Made by a program: the position numbers and the translations under genes. This document shows, in pieces, positions 11,378-24,218 of a DNA stretch of 64,000 nt. Source of the stretch: Polydactylus sextarius (Eukaryota; Chordata; Actinopteri; Polynemidae). Position 1 is the first letter of the stretch. Every line of letters starts with the position of its first letter. The DNA is taken from contig CM028911.1 of assembly GCA_016801845.1 (NCBI GenBank), forward strand, positions 8,416,885 through 8,480,884. Reading direction: 5' to 3'. The notes beneath the pieces are model-generated. The model was not told the origin of the DNA and searched no databases. It was given only the letters and a program-made list of their open reading frames with translations.

Positions 11378-14300
11378 CCCTTGCAGGCTGTTTTTGGTGA
11401 TAAAATGGCCGTAGTCATTATGAGACTACAGCTGACTTTTAAGCATCAGGAGAGAGAAGAATTGTGCAGATATTTGTACATTGTGTTTAACAAAAGGAAA
11501 AATACCAGAAACTTTGTCAAATATAACGTGTGCAATAGCACAATAATAATGTGCAATAGCCGACTTGATTTTCCTGTCCACATACACTGCATATTTTGAG
11601 CATCTAAGACGCACAACTGGACTAGAAAAACATAGTGACACTGTAGTTTATTCATTCATACAAATTCAAATTCGATGTGTTACTGGCAACCAGCTACAGA
11701 GGAAAGCAGGCCCCAAAGGTACTGCGTTTTTGAACCTTAAAATGTTTCCATCATTCAACCACATAGAAAAGACATACAAAGTAATTGCACAGGTTGATGT
11801 ACGTTTGACGTACAATCGGTTTCCCTTTTAACACTGTACTATGGGGAGATGTTTGGAATATAAGGCAGGGGGATAAATAACTTCTGACATAGCCAGAATT
11901 GTTGATGGAATGTGGGTTTCAGTAAAGATTGCAGCAGGATTCTCTCCTCTAATCTTACTTTGAAATGTTCATATTATCAAACATGATTCCTACAGTTGCA
12001 ACAAATGCAATCAACTACAGTACAAGAAATAAATTGTTTTGGAATGCATAACTATGGTATTATAAGGCATATTTGGCAGTTTTGTATAATGTCCGCAGTC
12101 AACTTCCTGTCAGACGGATGTTCCTTCCTTCAGCTCCCCCTTGAAAACAGAAATAAGAAAAAGATTGGTGTCAAAACAGACAAGAATACTAAAACAAATG
12201 GAGCTTAAAAATGTCTGTATAATGTTCCCAGTGTACGTCATCTCACTTTGCCCTCCAGGTGCTCCTGTAGTGTTCTCACGGTGTCTCTCTCTTTGGTCAG
12301 CTGCTCCTGAGAGGCTTTGAGAAGCTGCTGGAGTTTAGTTGCTGCTTGGCCCAGGTCTTTGGACAGCTTCTTCTCCTTCTCCAGACGCTCCTGTATCAAT
12401 GGCAGCAAACATTACCTCAAATCAATAATGAACAATTAAAGCAGTGTGTGTTCGAAATTAAATAAGACATCAAAATGAACAACTATAAACTATAAACTAC
12501 AACCTGTGAATAAAATTGTGAGAAAATAGAGGATCTTTACTAATTCATACTCATGAGTCAAGATCTACCGCTCATCACTATCATGTCTTGCTTCATCCTG
12601 CCTCTTTCACAACATTTTACTTCATGGCAGTTTTAGTTTTTTCCTTTGCTATTCAATCTCGACAAAGGCGACGTAATCAACTGTCCACTTATTTTCACTG
12701 ATGCAATTGATTGGCATTATGAAATATGTCAGTGGGAAAAAGTGAAATAAGATTTTCACATGGAAACTTATTAAATTAAATCAACCTGCTCCTGAAAACG
12801 ACAGGCAATAATAATGCCAAATATATATTTTGTCTATATTTATTAGCATTCGTCAGTCAGCGTGTGATCATGTGCTATAGACACTTCAACAATAAAATAG
12901 TCAAGTCTGGACTGTGTGTGTTAACTGTTAACACACCTTGAGCTGAGCAACATCCTCGGTGTCGGTTTGTGGCGACTCTCTCAAAAGATCCAGCTGAGTC
13001 TGAAGTTCTGTGATGGTTTTCTGGGCCTGGAAGTCAAACAGTTTTGTTAACCACTGACAAATGATGTCTAACCTACTGGTATGACAAAAACAAAAAAAAA
13101 AGTGCACCAGCGACACTCAAATGATGTGCTACCTGCTCAAACTCGTCTGAAAGCTGCTGCCTCTGTGCCGCCTCCACCTGTAGCTTCTCAGTTGTCTGAC
13201 TCAACTCCTTTTTGACCTGATGGTGCACAAGCGCACAGACAAAGTGTTAACATATACATGTGTGAATGTTAACATTCTTGTTCCAAAGAAGCAGCACAGA
13301 GAGACACACACAAGAGCTGCTTGACCTGTGTGTTAGTTTCCTCTCAGACTATTTCAGGTGAAAGTCTCAAGTCAAACACAAAAAGAAAATTCTGTTGCTG
13401 TTAAGAATCCTACGAGCAAACAGCTGAATACAAAGGAAGAGAGAAGGTGAGCATGCTGAAAAAAGGTGAGTAAGAGCGGTGCTGAAGATTATATTCGCTC
13501 AGTCAATGCAAATAATGGTTAGCGTAATCAGCCTCTGTGTCAGAGGAGAACTGGACAGACGGGAAATACAACACATCTTTATCATCTGTTACACAATGTC
13601 TATGTATTCTGGCCACAGCCATGATTTGACATAGATCTGACTAAGTGCTGCCAATTTAAGCCAGATCACAGAGAACCTGTGTTGATGAACTTGAACCAAG
13701 AAGTCAATGCCAAATGTGGCTTTTGGATTTTTTTAGTAAATGGAACCAAGAGAAATAAAACACAGCTCAGATCAAAAGATCTCTGGAAAGAATCCTAGTG
13801 ACTGTCCAGTAATCTCTGACAGGAAGTGAAGGGTGCTCTGTGACCTTCGCACCCTGACCTGACTGGGTTGAGCATCAGCTGGGCCATTCTGTTCGCGCTG
13901 AGCCTGCATCGTGATCTCGCCCAGCTGCTCTCTGACCTGAAACAGGAAGGTGTCACTAGTCACTGGTTACATAACCTGCTCCCATGAATCCCCTGTGCAT
14001 TATGTGGCACTGACACCTTACCTAGGTGGGTGTTTAGGTTGAGTAGGGATTTGAAATTTATTGACATGTGACAAATAAAATGTTTCCGTCACAACTCAGT
14101 TGCACATGTGCATGAATAATAAAATGTCTTTGTCTGCTGGATGGGAAAGGAACCTAAACCAGTAAAGTCACCTGTGCAAGCTCCTCCTTTTGTGCCTGGG
14201 ATTCCTTCTGGGCCAAATCCAGCTGTCTCTGGCACTCTGACAGCTGCAGCTTTAACTGAATACAGACCACAGTGAAAGGAGGTATTTACTTTCAAAATGC

Positions 14301-17062
14301 CTCAAGCAATCAAAAACATTTGATTGAGTAAACACAACAAACACCATTAATTAAAAACAACAGTAAAATTCAGCAATGCCAGTTTTGGTGAGGTTTCTGT
14401 AGCAAGTATATTTAACTTGCGTACCTGCTCCAGCTCCTCTGAGGTCCCCAGGTTGTCTGACTGCTTCTCCAGCTGTGCTTCAAGAAGCATCATCTGCTCC
14501 TTCAACTGCAGAAAGCAATGACAAAAAAAACCCCAAGCTGTCAGTTTATCTCAAGATTACATTTAAAATGACTGTATATTTATGTGCATTCAAATTCCCA
14601 CCTGTTCTATGCTTTGGTTCTCAGCCTCCAGCTTGCTGACTTTCTCCAGAGCCTGGCAGTGTTTGAGAGGGATTATGGTTAGGATAAAAGAAGTAGAGAC
14701 CCATATGTGTTGGAAAAGAAAGTGAAAGTGCTCATGATTTCAAGGGGATAATCATAACCTACCATCCTGAGCTGTTCCTCTGAGTTAGCCATCTTGGACT
14801 TCCATACCAACTCTTCTTCTTCCACACTGTTCTGCAGATGTTTCAGCATTCCTTCCTAAAGAAGTAGGAAAACAAAAATGAATGAGCTATGTAAATTTAC
14901 CCCATGATTTGTTTAACAGTTTATTATATTAATCACTTACTGTTTCAGCCAGGACCGTCCTGTACTGATCACATTCGGCCTGTAGAGAGGTATGGCTCTC
15001 CTCAGCCTCCTTCAGTTTTTCAAGCAACTCCTGAAACAAACAAGCAAAAAACACATTGAGGACTTTTCCTGCCAGGTCAAATAGAGCCAATACATGGCAA
15101 CAGTAAGACATAATAGCTTACTGGCAACACTGTGCTTGACTCATGAGACTCCTGGGTCTGCTGGCTGCGAGCCTCCTGAGCTTTCTTTGTAAATACTTGT
15201 AACCAGTTGGACTAGATGGGGAGAGGAAAAGATATAAATAAACAATGACAACTACGTTCTACAGACTATTAACTAAAATCAACACCTTAATCACTAACTC
15301 ATTCCCTTTCTTACCTGCTCCGTCTCCACAGGTATCTGTGGGAAGAGTGTCTGGAGAGTTTCTTTGGTTTCAGTTTGGAAAGCTGTCAGTTGTGCCACAA
15401 TGTCCTGTGAACACAATGGAACAGCAATTACAATCACATGACTTTTCAACTGATAGGCTACCAGTATGTGAAGAGACTCTTACGGCATCGGTGGTTGTCT
15501 TTTCGCTTGCTTCTTTCAACTTCTCTTGTAGTGATGTGACAAGGGCATCCTTCTCAGTCAGACTGTCCACAGAAACAATACACAGACAAATAGTAAATAA
15601 CAGCTGTGATAACATGTGAGACTCATCTTGTCATATGATCTCTTCATTTACCTGCTCTGTAGCTGTTTGATCTCACTGGAATCATCTGACTGCTGAGACA
15701 AACGTGACATGCATATGAGTAATGGACACAGTTCATTGTTCTGTGTGGCAGCTCTAAAAGAAAAGTCACGTCACACATCAACAGGTACACTCACTGGTGC
15801 ATTCTGAAGTTGTACCATCTCTTCTTTGAGGTTTTTAAGTTCATCCTGAAGTGACGTGACGAGGCTGGTGTCCTCACTAAAAGGACGCACAAACAGTAAT
15901 AAATAATAGGAAACAAAGACGGGTGTGGCAAGTGCATAATATTTGAGTCTGATGGATGGTTAAATAAACAACATACCTCTTATTTTTTTGCTCAAGACCA
16001 GCTATAGTGTTCTCCTGTAAGGACACAAGATTATTTGTGATTAGCAGTGACACTGTCTTTAGATTTATAAGAGATGTAACCAAAGATGTTTGAAACACTC
16101 ACAGCAGCTTCCTGCTTTGTCTGCAGTTGCTTCAGTTCCTCGTGAAGTGCATTCAACTGGCTGTCTCTTTCCTGAAGGCTGCAGAGAAGAGAAAAAACAG
16201 GAAATGGAGCAGCTGTGTATCTGATTATAATCTTGAACAACCAATGATCAAACACTTACCTGAGCTTTAGTTGTTCCAGTTCTGCAGCATTCACCTGCCA
16301 CAGCAGAGATGACAAATTAATTAGGGGTGACTATGGCAGGTCAGCAGTCTGACCTTTTCAGAAAAGTCAGACAGTGTCAGTCCTACCTGGGAGTTATCCT
16401 CCGTTTTATTCTTGCTGGCTTCCAGCATGGAGTTGACGGAGGCCACCTGCTGTACGAGCTGGCTTTTCTCTGCCTGTGTCTCCTCCAGCTTGGCAGTGAG
16501 GGCATCAACCTGAGTGGAGCGCTCCTTGAGCTCAGCTTCCAGTCTCCCTGTGCGGACTTGGAATTCTGCAGAAACAATACACAGCACTGAAAATCTGTTC
16601 TGTGTACATTCTATAATTTGTGATGTGGGCACTGGTCCTAGAACAATGCCATAAATGTCCAAGATGTGATTTTCATTTCCTATTTTCATTTTTACTATCA
16701 AGATGCCAAAAAATGTCTTGTGCCTTTAGAGTGGAGTGGTAATCATAAAGACCTTGTTCCCCCAGTTTCTGACCTGAAATTGAGCTGCTTTCCTGTTGGG
16801 CCTTGTCCAAGGTGGCCTGCAGGCTGCTGTTTTTACTTTGTGTTGTTCTGAGCTCTTCACACACCTCCTGCAACCTCATCTGTAACGCTTGCTCACTCTC
16901 TGCATGGCTGGTCTGGAAGCAAAGTTGATCAAAATATGTTAAGCAGCAGAGGGCAGCAGAGACTCACCAGATTATCCTACATCAAGCATTAATTCACAAG
17001 GCAATATCATTGCATGTGGCCTACGTCCTGTTTCTGTAAACAATTGATAAAATATCATATTC
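11378..17062 (-). repeat. Parental unit of the rrbp1 segmental duplication
   Basis: It matches 2518-7257 in the same orientation. The unit holds the 3' flank, the 3' UTR and the last nineteen coding exons of rrbp1. It is longer than the other copy (5.7 against 4.7 kb) because the other copy carries deletions and because about 230 bases near 11815-12045 are present only here. Blocks such as 12870-13270 and 15625-15960 are almost identical to the other copy, while others are clearly diverged. Confidence 0.85.
11647..11652 (-). terminator. Candidate polyadenylation signal of rrbp1
   Basis: AATAAA on the minus strand, about 590 bases after the stop at 12238-12240. The same hexamer is conserved in the duplicate near 2756. 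Confidence 0.5.
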
Positions 17063-20000
17063 AAGCATTTTGTATAGTTTATTTTAAGGGCTTGTTGGGT
17101 AGGAAATGCTTTAAACTTAAGGGGATTTTGAAATTTTCAGCTCTATGACTCTATGACAGATTCCTTCAAAGTAGATAAATGTTGATGATGGCTGAATCCT
17201 GGTTATTGTCCAGCAACATTCACACATTTTTAATACACTAAAACTCATAAAAGGTCAAATAAAACAGGAAAAAAAAAAAAACATTTCAGCATATCGACTA
17301 TTGACTGATGGCTTGCGCTATTACATAACATGTTTAGACCTTAAACTGCTGCGAGGGATGTTAGTAAATTATTAAACAAATGAGCACTTGACTGTCAGGA
17401 AGTGCTGACTCACTTGCTCCACATAACGCCCAATAGGACAGACTGACAGCATTCCGTCAGTCAGAGACTGCGTAGGCTGACAGTATATGAACGAGAACTG
17501 AGTAAATAAACAGATAATGTAAGGCAGGGACACACTGCATGTCTGAAAGTCACATGTTGCAAATAGCAGACTGCTCCTTCTCTTTTTCAGCCAGTTACAG
17601 ACGGCTGGAGAGGAGAGATGCTCAGACACGCACACATTCCAGCTGGTGCTGTGAAGCATTTTCCCTGCAGCCCCATTATCGGATGGCTGCATTCCAGCCC
17701 AGCCTTGGGCTCTGTGATTACAAGGCAATTAAACTTCCCATAACATTAGAGAGTCGGGGGATAGGTGGGAAATATCTAGGTTTGCATTTTGTAGAGACTA
17801 TAATAAAATGGCTGCTCAAACTAGACAGAAAAAAAAAAAAAAAAAAAAAAGAGTAAGTTTGTTTCCATGTGGAAACTTCATTATGTTCAGTGTAATTTAT
17901 AACAGAGATGATGTGGTGCTCCCACTGCGTAGGCCAACCTGCAGCAGGGAGATTTGCTTCTCAGCAGCGGAGACCTTGTTCTCCAGCTCCTTTCTAATGT
18001 GGTCATCAGAAAGCAGGCTTTCGGTCTTTTCTCCAAGTTCTTTGGTCAACTTTGCACATTCCTGACGCAGCTTGGCTAGCTCTGCATTTTGTCTAGGGAC
18101 AAAATGAAAGAGAGAGAGAGAGAGAAAGAAGGAAAAAAAAAAAAGTCAAGTTAGTGAAAAGTCAAGACACATGCCTGATGTGACTCAACATGGAGACAAA
18201 CTTTCAAGTGTGGTACTCCAAACTTAATTCAGAATTTGTACACTGTGTTGAGAAATAAAGAGTTAAACACATGTTATTGCAGTGAAGACTCACTTGCTCT
18301 CAGCCTGACTGGTGGCTTGGTTGAGGGCATCGCGGAGGATGGAGTTCTCCTGTTGTAAACGGGCAAGTTGGGCATTGGGACCTTTCTCCAGTTGGTCCTG
18401 GAGACTCAGGATCTAGAGGAGTCATTTATTAGTAAACCAAGGGGGCAATACCAGAGAAATACAGCAAACTTAGGTATTTTGAGCTGAAATGTACATTAAG
18501 AAAATATAATACTTGTACATGAGAGCTAACCTTTGCATTGAGCCTCTGGGCCTGGGCAACATGGTCCTGGTAACTGGCGTGCATGCGGGTTTGCAGAGCA
18601 ATCATTTCTTGTTCTCTCTTACTCAGCTGGGAACTCAGCCTTGTCTCCACGCTGGCCACCTTGGACTTCTCAGCAGACAGCTCCTGATAAACAGACGGCA
18701 CAGCCATAACAGAATGAAATATCTCCATAACTATTGGCATGAATTCTTAGTACAGACATTTATCGTCTCCCTGGAGGATGAATTTAAACATTTGTGAGGA
18801 TAGCATCACTTTTTCTTTTGTTTAAACAAGACCATATATTTTTTCATAACATTCACAAAACACATAAAGTAATAAAAGAGAACATGAATATATAACAATA
18901 TGATAACCCTTTGGCCTTTTCTTGAGCACAGTCTTAGTGTAGACAATATCTTAAAATATACAGGACAGACTGCCATGACATTTTCTGAGGAAAATCATAT
19001 TACCTGTGGGATGGACTATGACCTGTATTCTACTGCCACCCATAGGCCAACACAGATATTACATAAGATGTGTAACATCTTATGTAACATAAGATGTGTA
19101 ACATCTTATGTAATGGGTGGGATGAAATGAGACCAAGTGAAGCAATGTTTCTAGATATATGTAGCCTATGTATTAGGATAACCTTGTTTCTTTTAGTGCC
19201 ACCTTCAGAACAAAAGACAAATTTAGACTGTAGTGTCAGTACATGTCCATGCTCATCCTCATTATTTAGGCAACAAGACTTTTTACTCTGTTGCTACCTT
19301 CAGGCCAAACTGAATTTTTTGCCTCACTGGCAGTAAAATCCAAGAATAGCAAAGATTCTCATCCATCCAACAGTTTTGTTTTCTGATGCAATGAGTACTG
19401 GAATCTCGCTCGCCTGCCAACGTGGATACAGACTAGATGATGTGTTATGGCAAGAATTTGGCACCATCTGTGAAACTTCAAAGTCTAACCTTTGTAAGTT
19501 CGCGCAGACGGTTCTTTGCTGCAGAAGCGTCCTCCTGTTCTGCCGCCAGCTGTTTCTCCCTTTCCTCCAGTTGTTTCTTAAGCACAGCCACTGGATCTCC
19601 TTTCTGAGTAGCCTGAAAACACAGAGAGAAACTCCTTGAACACATTCAGTTAATCTATAAGCGGCTGAGCACTCAAACTAGTAGCAGGTTTCCTTTTCGT
19701 CATCGTTGATAGCAGTTCCTCATACCATGTGCCAGGTGTCCTGAATGATGCCAACTTTCTCGGAGAGAATCTCGATGAGCCTATGAGCCTCACCCTCACT
19801 GAACACCATGCTGCTGATAGTGGACACCAGAGCCTTGTAGGGCAGGTACAGCGGAGCATCAGCAGAATCCACCACTGTCACTTAAGAGACAAATATGAAG
19901 CATTTCAATGAAACACACAGAGGGGGAGTTCAGAGTTTATTTCAGGTTCAAAGCAAAAAAAAAAAAAAAAAAAAAAAAACAGTTTTAAAGCACATTAGGC

Positions 20001-21889
20001 TGTCACGTTGAATTCCTAACACCCACAGGGTCGCAGGAAAAGGACAAGATTGCAATTTGTCCTTTGAGACTGGGACCCTGGGCAGCTTCAGATGGCAAAA
20101 TGATGGGTCACTGTGGCACCAGGCAGAGATACGCCTCAGGCACAGGAGAACTCCACTGCTCCTCAGCCCCCCCCCCCCCCTCAACCACCCATTGTCAGGG
20201 CACTGAGAGCCTTTGTCAGCTAACAAAACAGGCAGCGGTGTTTGGACAAGCTGGCTTGCTCTATGCCCTGCAGAGTTGAGTGCCAGACATTACCCACCAC
20301 TGCCATTGGCACAACTTTCCACAGTTACACAGTTAGAAGTTTATCAGTACTGACAGGGTATTACTGCCTTAGATTGTGAATGTATGTGTGTGTAACTCAA
20401 CTGCACAGACATGTCCCCATTCCAACCCCAAATGCTCAAGTCTGGATACTAACACCAGTGTTATGGCTAATGTAGTTCCTGCCTAGACAACCATTTCCAT
20501 CAATTCAAAGGGGAGAGCTAATTTTAACACGATGGCAATGATGTAACAACATATTGACAGACTGCAATGGCTTTGATCCTTGATATGCAGAGGGAAGCTT
20601 GTGGGTAATGCAACTTAGCAGAGAATTGCAAAAGGCTCCAATGACATTAAGCTGTTAAGCAGTAGTTCTGGTTCAGGTGACATCTTTTATAATAAGAAAT
20701 ATATAGAATTATTGAGGCTTTACTAAAAGCCTCATAGTTATGTTTTCTGAACATTTTAGAAAATTATAACATAAGCTACAAAATATCAGAAAATATTTCA
20801 ATAAATACAAATACAGCTACAAATTGTTAAGTAGACACCTCTAAAACATATCTGCTTACCAGGCTCTGCCTTCTTCTTTGAGGACTTCTTCTTCGGCTCC
20901 TGTGCCTTAGCTGTAACAGTGGGAGCCTGCTGAGATCCCACTGGAGGCACTGCCATCACTGGGACATCCTTAGTGACAGCCTCCAGCACTGGGCCACTCT
21001 TAGTTGGAGCTGGTGAAGACTTGGCCGGAGCTGCAGAAGACTTTACTGGGGCTGGTGCAGCCTTTGCTGGTGCTGGTGCAGATTTGGTTGGGGCAGGGCC
21101 AGACTTAGCTGATACAGGGGCAGATTTGGTAGGTGCAGGGGCAGCATTAGGGGCAGATTTGGTTGGCGCAGGGGCAGACTTTGCTGATGCAGTGGCAGGA
21201 GCAGACTTGGCTGATGCAGGTGCAGACTTAGTTGATGCAGGGGCAGACTTGGCCGTGGCAGGTGTAGATGATGGAGCGGCTCCTTTAACTGGGGCAGATA
21301 CAGGGGCCTGGGTTGATACAGGAGCTGCAGAGGACTTGACCGGTGCCGGAGCAGACACACTTACAGCTGGCTGGGTTGAGGCTGGCTCAACTTTAGCCAC
21401 CTTCTTCTTCTTCTTCTCTTTGGGCGAGGGTGCAGGTGAGGGCTCGGCAGCGGGGCTTGGCTCAGCAGCGGTCTTGGGCTGAGGCTCTGCTGGTGGAGCA
21501 GCTGCTGTTGGCTTGATCTCAACAGCAGGAACAGGCTCAGGGGCCGGGGTTGGAGAAGGAGCAGCAGCTACAACTGGGGCAGCGGAAGACTCAATGACTG
21601 CGTCAGAATCAGCAGTCTCTTCAGCTTTTTCCTGCTCTAGGATCTTTCCATTGGGCTTTTCATCTTTCTTCTTTCCACGGCTCTTCTTCTCAGATACTTT
21701 GTCCTTCTTCTTTTTATCAGTGCGAACAGATTGTATCTTACCCAACTCTCTACGCTGTTTAGCCAGGGCCTCCTCATAAGAGGTCTCCTTCATAGAAAAT
21801 GTGGAGACAAGAGCAATCCCGACAGCCGAGATTACCATGAATCCACCAAACACCATTATCCCAAGGGTCTGGGGGTCGTAGATATCCAT
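12238..21889 (-). CDS. rrbp1: Ribosome-binding protein 1 (p180), ER membrane coiled-coil protein
   Basis: RRBP1 is an ER membrane protein that binds ribosomes and microtubules and supports secretory rough ER. The 25 coding exons, 5' to 3', are 21889-20860, 19880-19726, 19612-19490, 18683-18531, 18412-18294, 18092-17939, 16912-16774, 16565-16387, 16294-16260, 16178-16103, 16014-15977, 15876-15795, 15692-15652, 15562-15484, 15404-15315, 15211-15122, 15030-14941, 14855-14763, 14652-14602, 14505-14425, 14255-14172, 13936-13859, 13216-13133, 13026-12937 and 12390-12238. They sum to 1128 aa. Residues 1-33 (MDIYDPQTLG start, membrane helix about 9-30, then FSMKETSYEEALA) match mammalian RRBP1. A Lys-rich segment (58-82), a Pro/Ala/Lys repeat (about 184-300) and VPPVG (314-318) follow. 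From about 375 the protein is heptad-rich coiled coil, with GDPVAVLKKQLEE, LQAECDQYR and LEKEKKLSKDLG as clear RRBP1 hallmarks. Kinectin is excluded by the N-terminus and C-terminal end. Confidence 0.95.
17063..17938. other. rrbp1 intron with repeat-like and poly-A sequence
   Basis: This intron lies immediately outside the duplicated unit and ends near a 22-base poly-A run (17829-17850). Positions 17520-17730 are less AT-rich and might be a dispersed repeat, but I cannot name it. No extra exon is supported. Confidence 0.4.
19061..19112. repeat. Two tandem 26-base palindromic units in an rrbp1 intron
   Basis: Two head-to-tail copies of a unit built as ACATAAGATG, a five-base loop, then CATCTTATGT and one A. 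Each unit can fold on itself with 10-12 paired bases, and the pair can also form a longer cruciform. It lies in the intron between the exons at 19490-19612 and 18531-18683. Confidence 0.85.
19955..20180. repeat. Homopolymer runs in the first coding intron of rrbp1
   Basis: A 25-base poly-A run (19955-19979) and a 14-base poly-C run (20167-20180) lie in the intron between exons 21889-20860 and 19880-19726. A poly-A run at such a spot may mark an old retroposed insertion on the plus strand. Confidence 0.8.
20985..21345 (-). repeat. Pro/Ala/Ser/Lys tandem repeat inside rrbp1 coding exon
   Basis: Imperfect units of about 24-30 bases encode variants of APTKSAPA and ASAKSAPA, covering about residues 184-300. 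They place a lysine every five to nine residues in a proline/alanine background. The opposite strand is open over the same span simply because the repeat is GC-rich and codon-periodic. Confidence 0.85.
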
Positions 21890-21907
21890 TGTTTAATTTT
21901 GATGAAC

Positions 21908-24170
21908 CTAAAAAAAAAGTGGAACAACTGTCAATACCATTACAAATTAAAAAGAAGAATTTTAATGTAGACAACTAAAGTCAAAGAATTTAGTAATTCA
22001 CAGGTGACCATGTGTTAAGACCAGCTGTGATGACTGCTGCACAACCACGGCCTTTACCTTCAACGACCTCAAGGGGTCTCTGTTCTACCCATAAACCTTT
22101 GCCTTGAGGTTGACTGCATAATGCAGCTCTTATCAGCAAACTGTGAGGCAAACAGCAGCTGGTCAGATCTCCTTGTTATGTGGCCTCCTATCAGTGGTAA
22201 AACATGTCTTAATACAGTTTAAAGTCACCCTCAATGTTGAATCTCATGCTTTGAATTTCAGCACAAAACTCCAGTGTAGTTCAAAACTTATACTAAAGAA
22301 AATCTTCAAGGAAACATATTTTCCTTTGAAAATCGTAGATTAATTTTTTTCCACAAAAGTATCTTCTTTAATAGATCAGATTTAATTGTTTGCACAATAA
22401 AATCATTACATTGTATTTTGTATTATAACATGCCGTTGCAAATTGGCAAAGCTAGATAACAGCATATATGGAACTGCCACAAAAAATATACTGCTGCTGC
22501 TTATTAAAACTCAGCTCACGTTTGATGCAAGATGCTAAAAGTAAGTAATATGAACATACTCATATAATTAAACCACCTGAATATGGTTTTAGCAGCAAAA
22601 AAAAAAAAAAAATAGAAAAAAGAAAGAAAGGAAAAAAACAGGCAACCGGGTAATTGACAAAAACGAATAGTCCACAAAGTTCGAGACAAAGTTGGCAACT
22701 GCAAAAAAGTTCTAGCAGTGGAATGATGGTTATTGTTAATTTCCTGCCCTGCAAAAAAAAACATACCCTAGGGTCTTTGAACTATCCCTTTAAGGATCTT
22801 AAGTGCTCTCGTCACAAAGGAGAATGTTTCCCCTGCAGGGAAGAAAAGTCGGCTAAGAGGAGTTTGCAGTTAGTGACACTATAAAACCCTCTTTTTCCAC
22901 CACTCTCCAAGCACTATCATCTATATTCCTTTGCATATAAATGTAATATAGACAAGGATGTTAATCTTATCACGCAATAGACATATGCAAAAGAAAACAA
23001 AGTGGAGCGTTGCCGTTTTACAACAAGCCGACACTGTGACGTGGTAAAGGAAAACTGCTGAGCGAACTAATCGAAACAAGAGTCCAGAGTCCCTGCTCAC
23101 TGCGGGGACGAAAAGTCAGAGGGAAAAGATGGGAATTTATGCTACTTTTGAAATATAACTCGAAGTGACTCAAGATTCCAGAACTATTACACGAATCTTC
23201 CTATTGTGAAACTATTAGAAACTCCATTAAATCTAATATATCTGGTCTTGGTCCTACAGGGGGTGCATTAGGGCAGAAAATTATCTAACTTTCTGTAAAC
23301 CACGGAGGTTGAATATGTAAATACTTTCTTTCCCTTAAAGAAGGTACACGTCTCCCATCGCAGTAAGTAAGTATTACACATATTCTAAGGATGTAAAAAT
23401 ATTCATACACAATTACCCGCTTTTTACTCCACACTTTAATACAAACATATCAACTTCAGAGAACTTTAATGTTAGTTTATTTTATTTTACATCTGACACT
23501 AAATTCATTACACTAAGACCACAACTGAAACAGGCTGTGAATAATTATTGGACATTAAAGTTACCATAAATAGTTACATTTCAAAATGTGCATTAAAACA
23601 AAGAAAGCGTGTAATTCTGGAATTACCGTTAAGTGATCTTATTTTATTCTTTAGTTGCAAGCTAACACTGAGGCTAACACTGGAATCAATGAACTTGGCT
23701 AACGTTCTGCACATTAATGTATGAAGTGTCGGTTTACGGAATAAAACCACGCTACAAACGCTATTAAAAAAATACAAACCGAATATCAAGTAAGAAAAAG
23801 CTAGAATAATTTTACATAACTTTAGCCGACTGTCTTTCTGTACTGGCAGTTAGCAATAGTTAGCTTTCGATGCTAGCTTAATGTTGGCTCAATGAATAAA
23901 AATTCCTATATTCCCACTCTTACCTCGCCGGTGATGTAGCTGCTGCGTCTGTGTGCTTCAAAGGGAATGGAGAGAGGGCAAAAAATCGTTAAGTTGTAGA
24001 TGAAGTGACTTTTTGCAGAGCTACCTATTTGTCCAGCTATAAAGCTACGTTGCCTTTTTTTTTCCAGAGATCTCCCCCTCACTCCGCTGGAGAATCCGTG
24101 GTCCGCTGTGAAGTCGTGGCACTTCGAGCTGGCTAGACGTGCTGGCCCCGTGCCCCAGATAGCTACCATG
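21908..24170 (-). other. rrbp1 5' untranslated exon and first intron
   Basis: The coding exon begins with an acceptor at 21908-21909, 18 bases before the ATG. An upstream untranslated exon ends with a GTAAGA donor just below 23924 and extends towards about 24100-24170. The 2 kb intron between them contains no supported coding exon. Confidence 0.6.
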
Positions 24171-24218
24171 GATCCAGGCGGCTTCTGATTGGCTGGAATT
24201 CTCTCAAACCGGAAATGA

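Noticed and set aside
21043..21360. A Leu/Pro/His-rich frame on the minus strand
   Set aside because: An out-of-frame reading of the rrbp1 repeat.
20973..21482. A 169-codon open frame on the plus strand rich in Ala, Gly and Asp
   Set aside because: It is the exact antisense of the Pro/Ala/Lys repeat in rrbp1. Codon-periodic GC-rich repeats open the opposite strand without coding; there are no motifs or splice signals of its own.
12238..21889. Identification of the coiled-coil gene as kinectin (ktn1)
   Set aside because: The N-terminus (MDIYDPQTLG, FSMKETSYEE), the VPPVG segment, GDPVAVLKKQLEE and the C-terminal block match RRBP1 rather than kinectin, and the neighbours are those of RRBP1.
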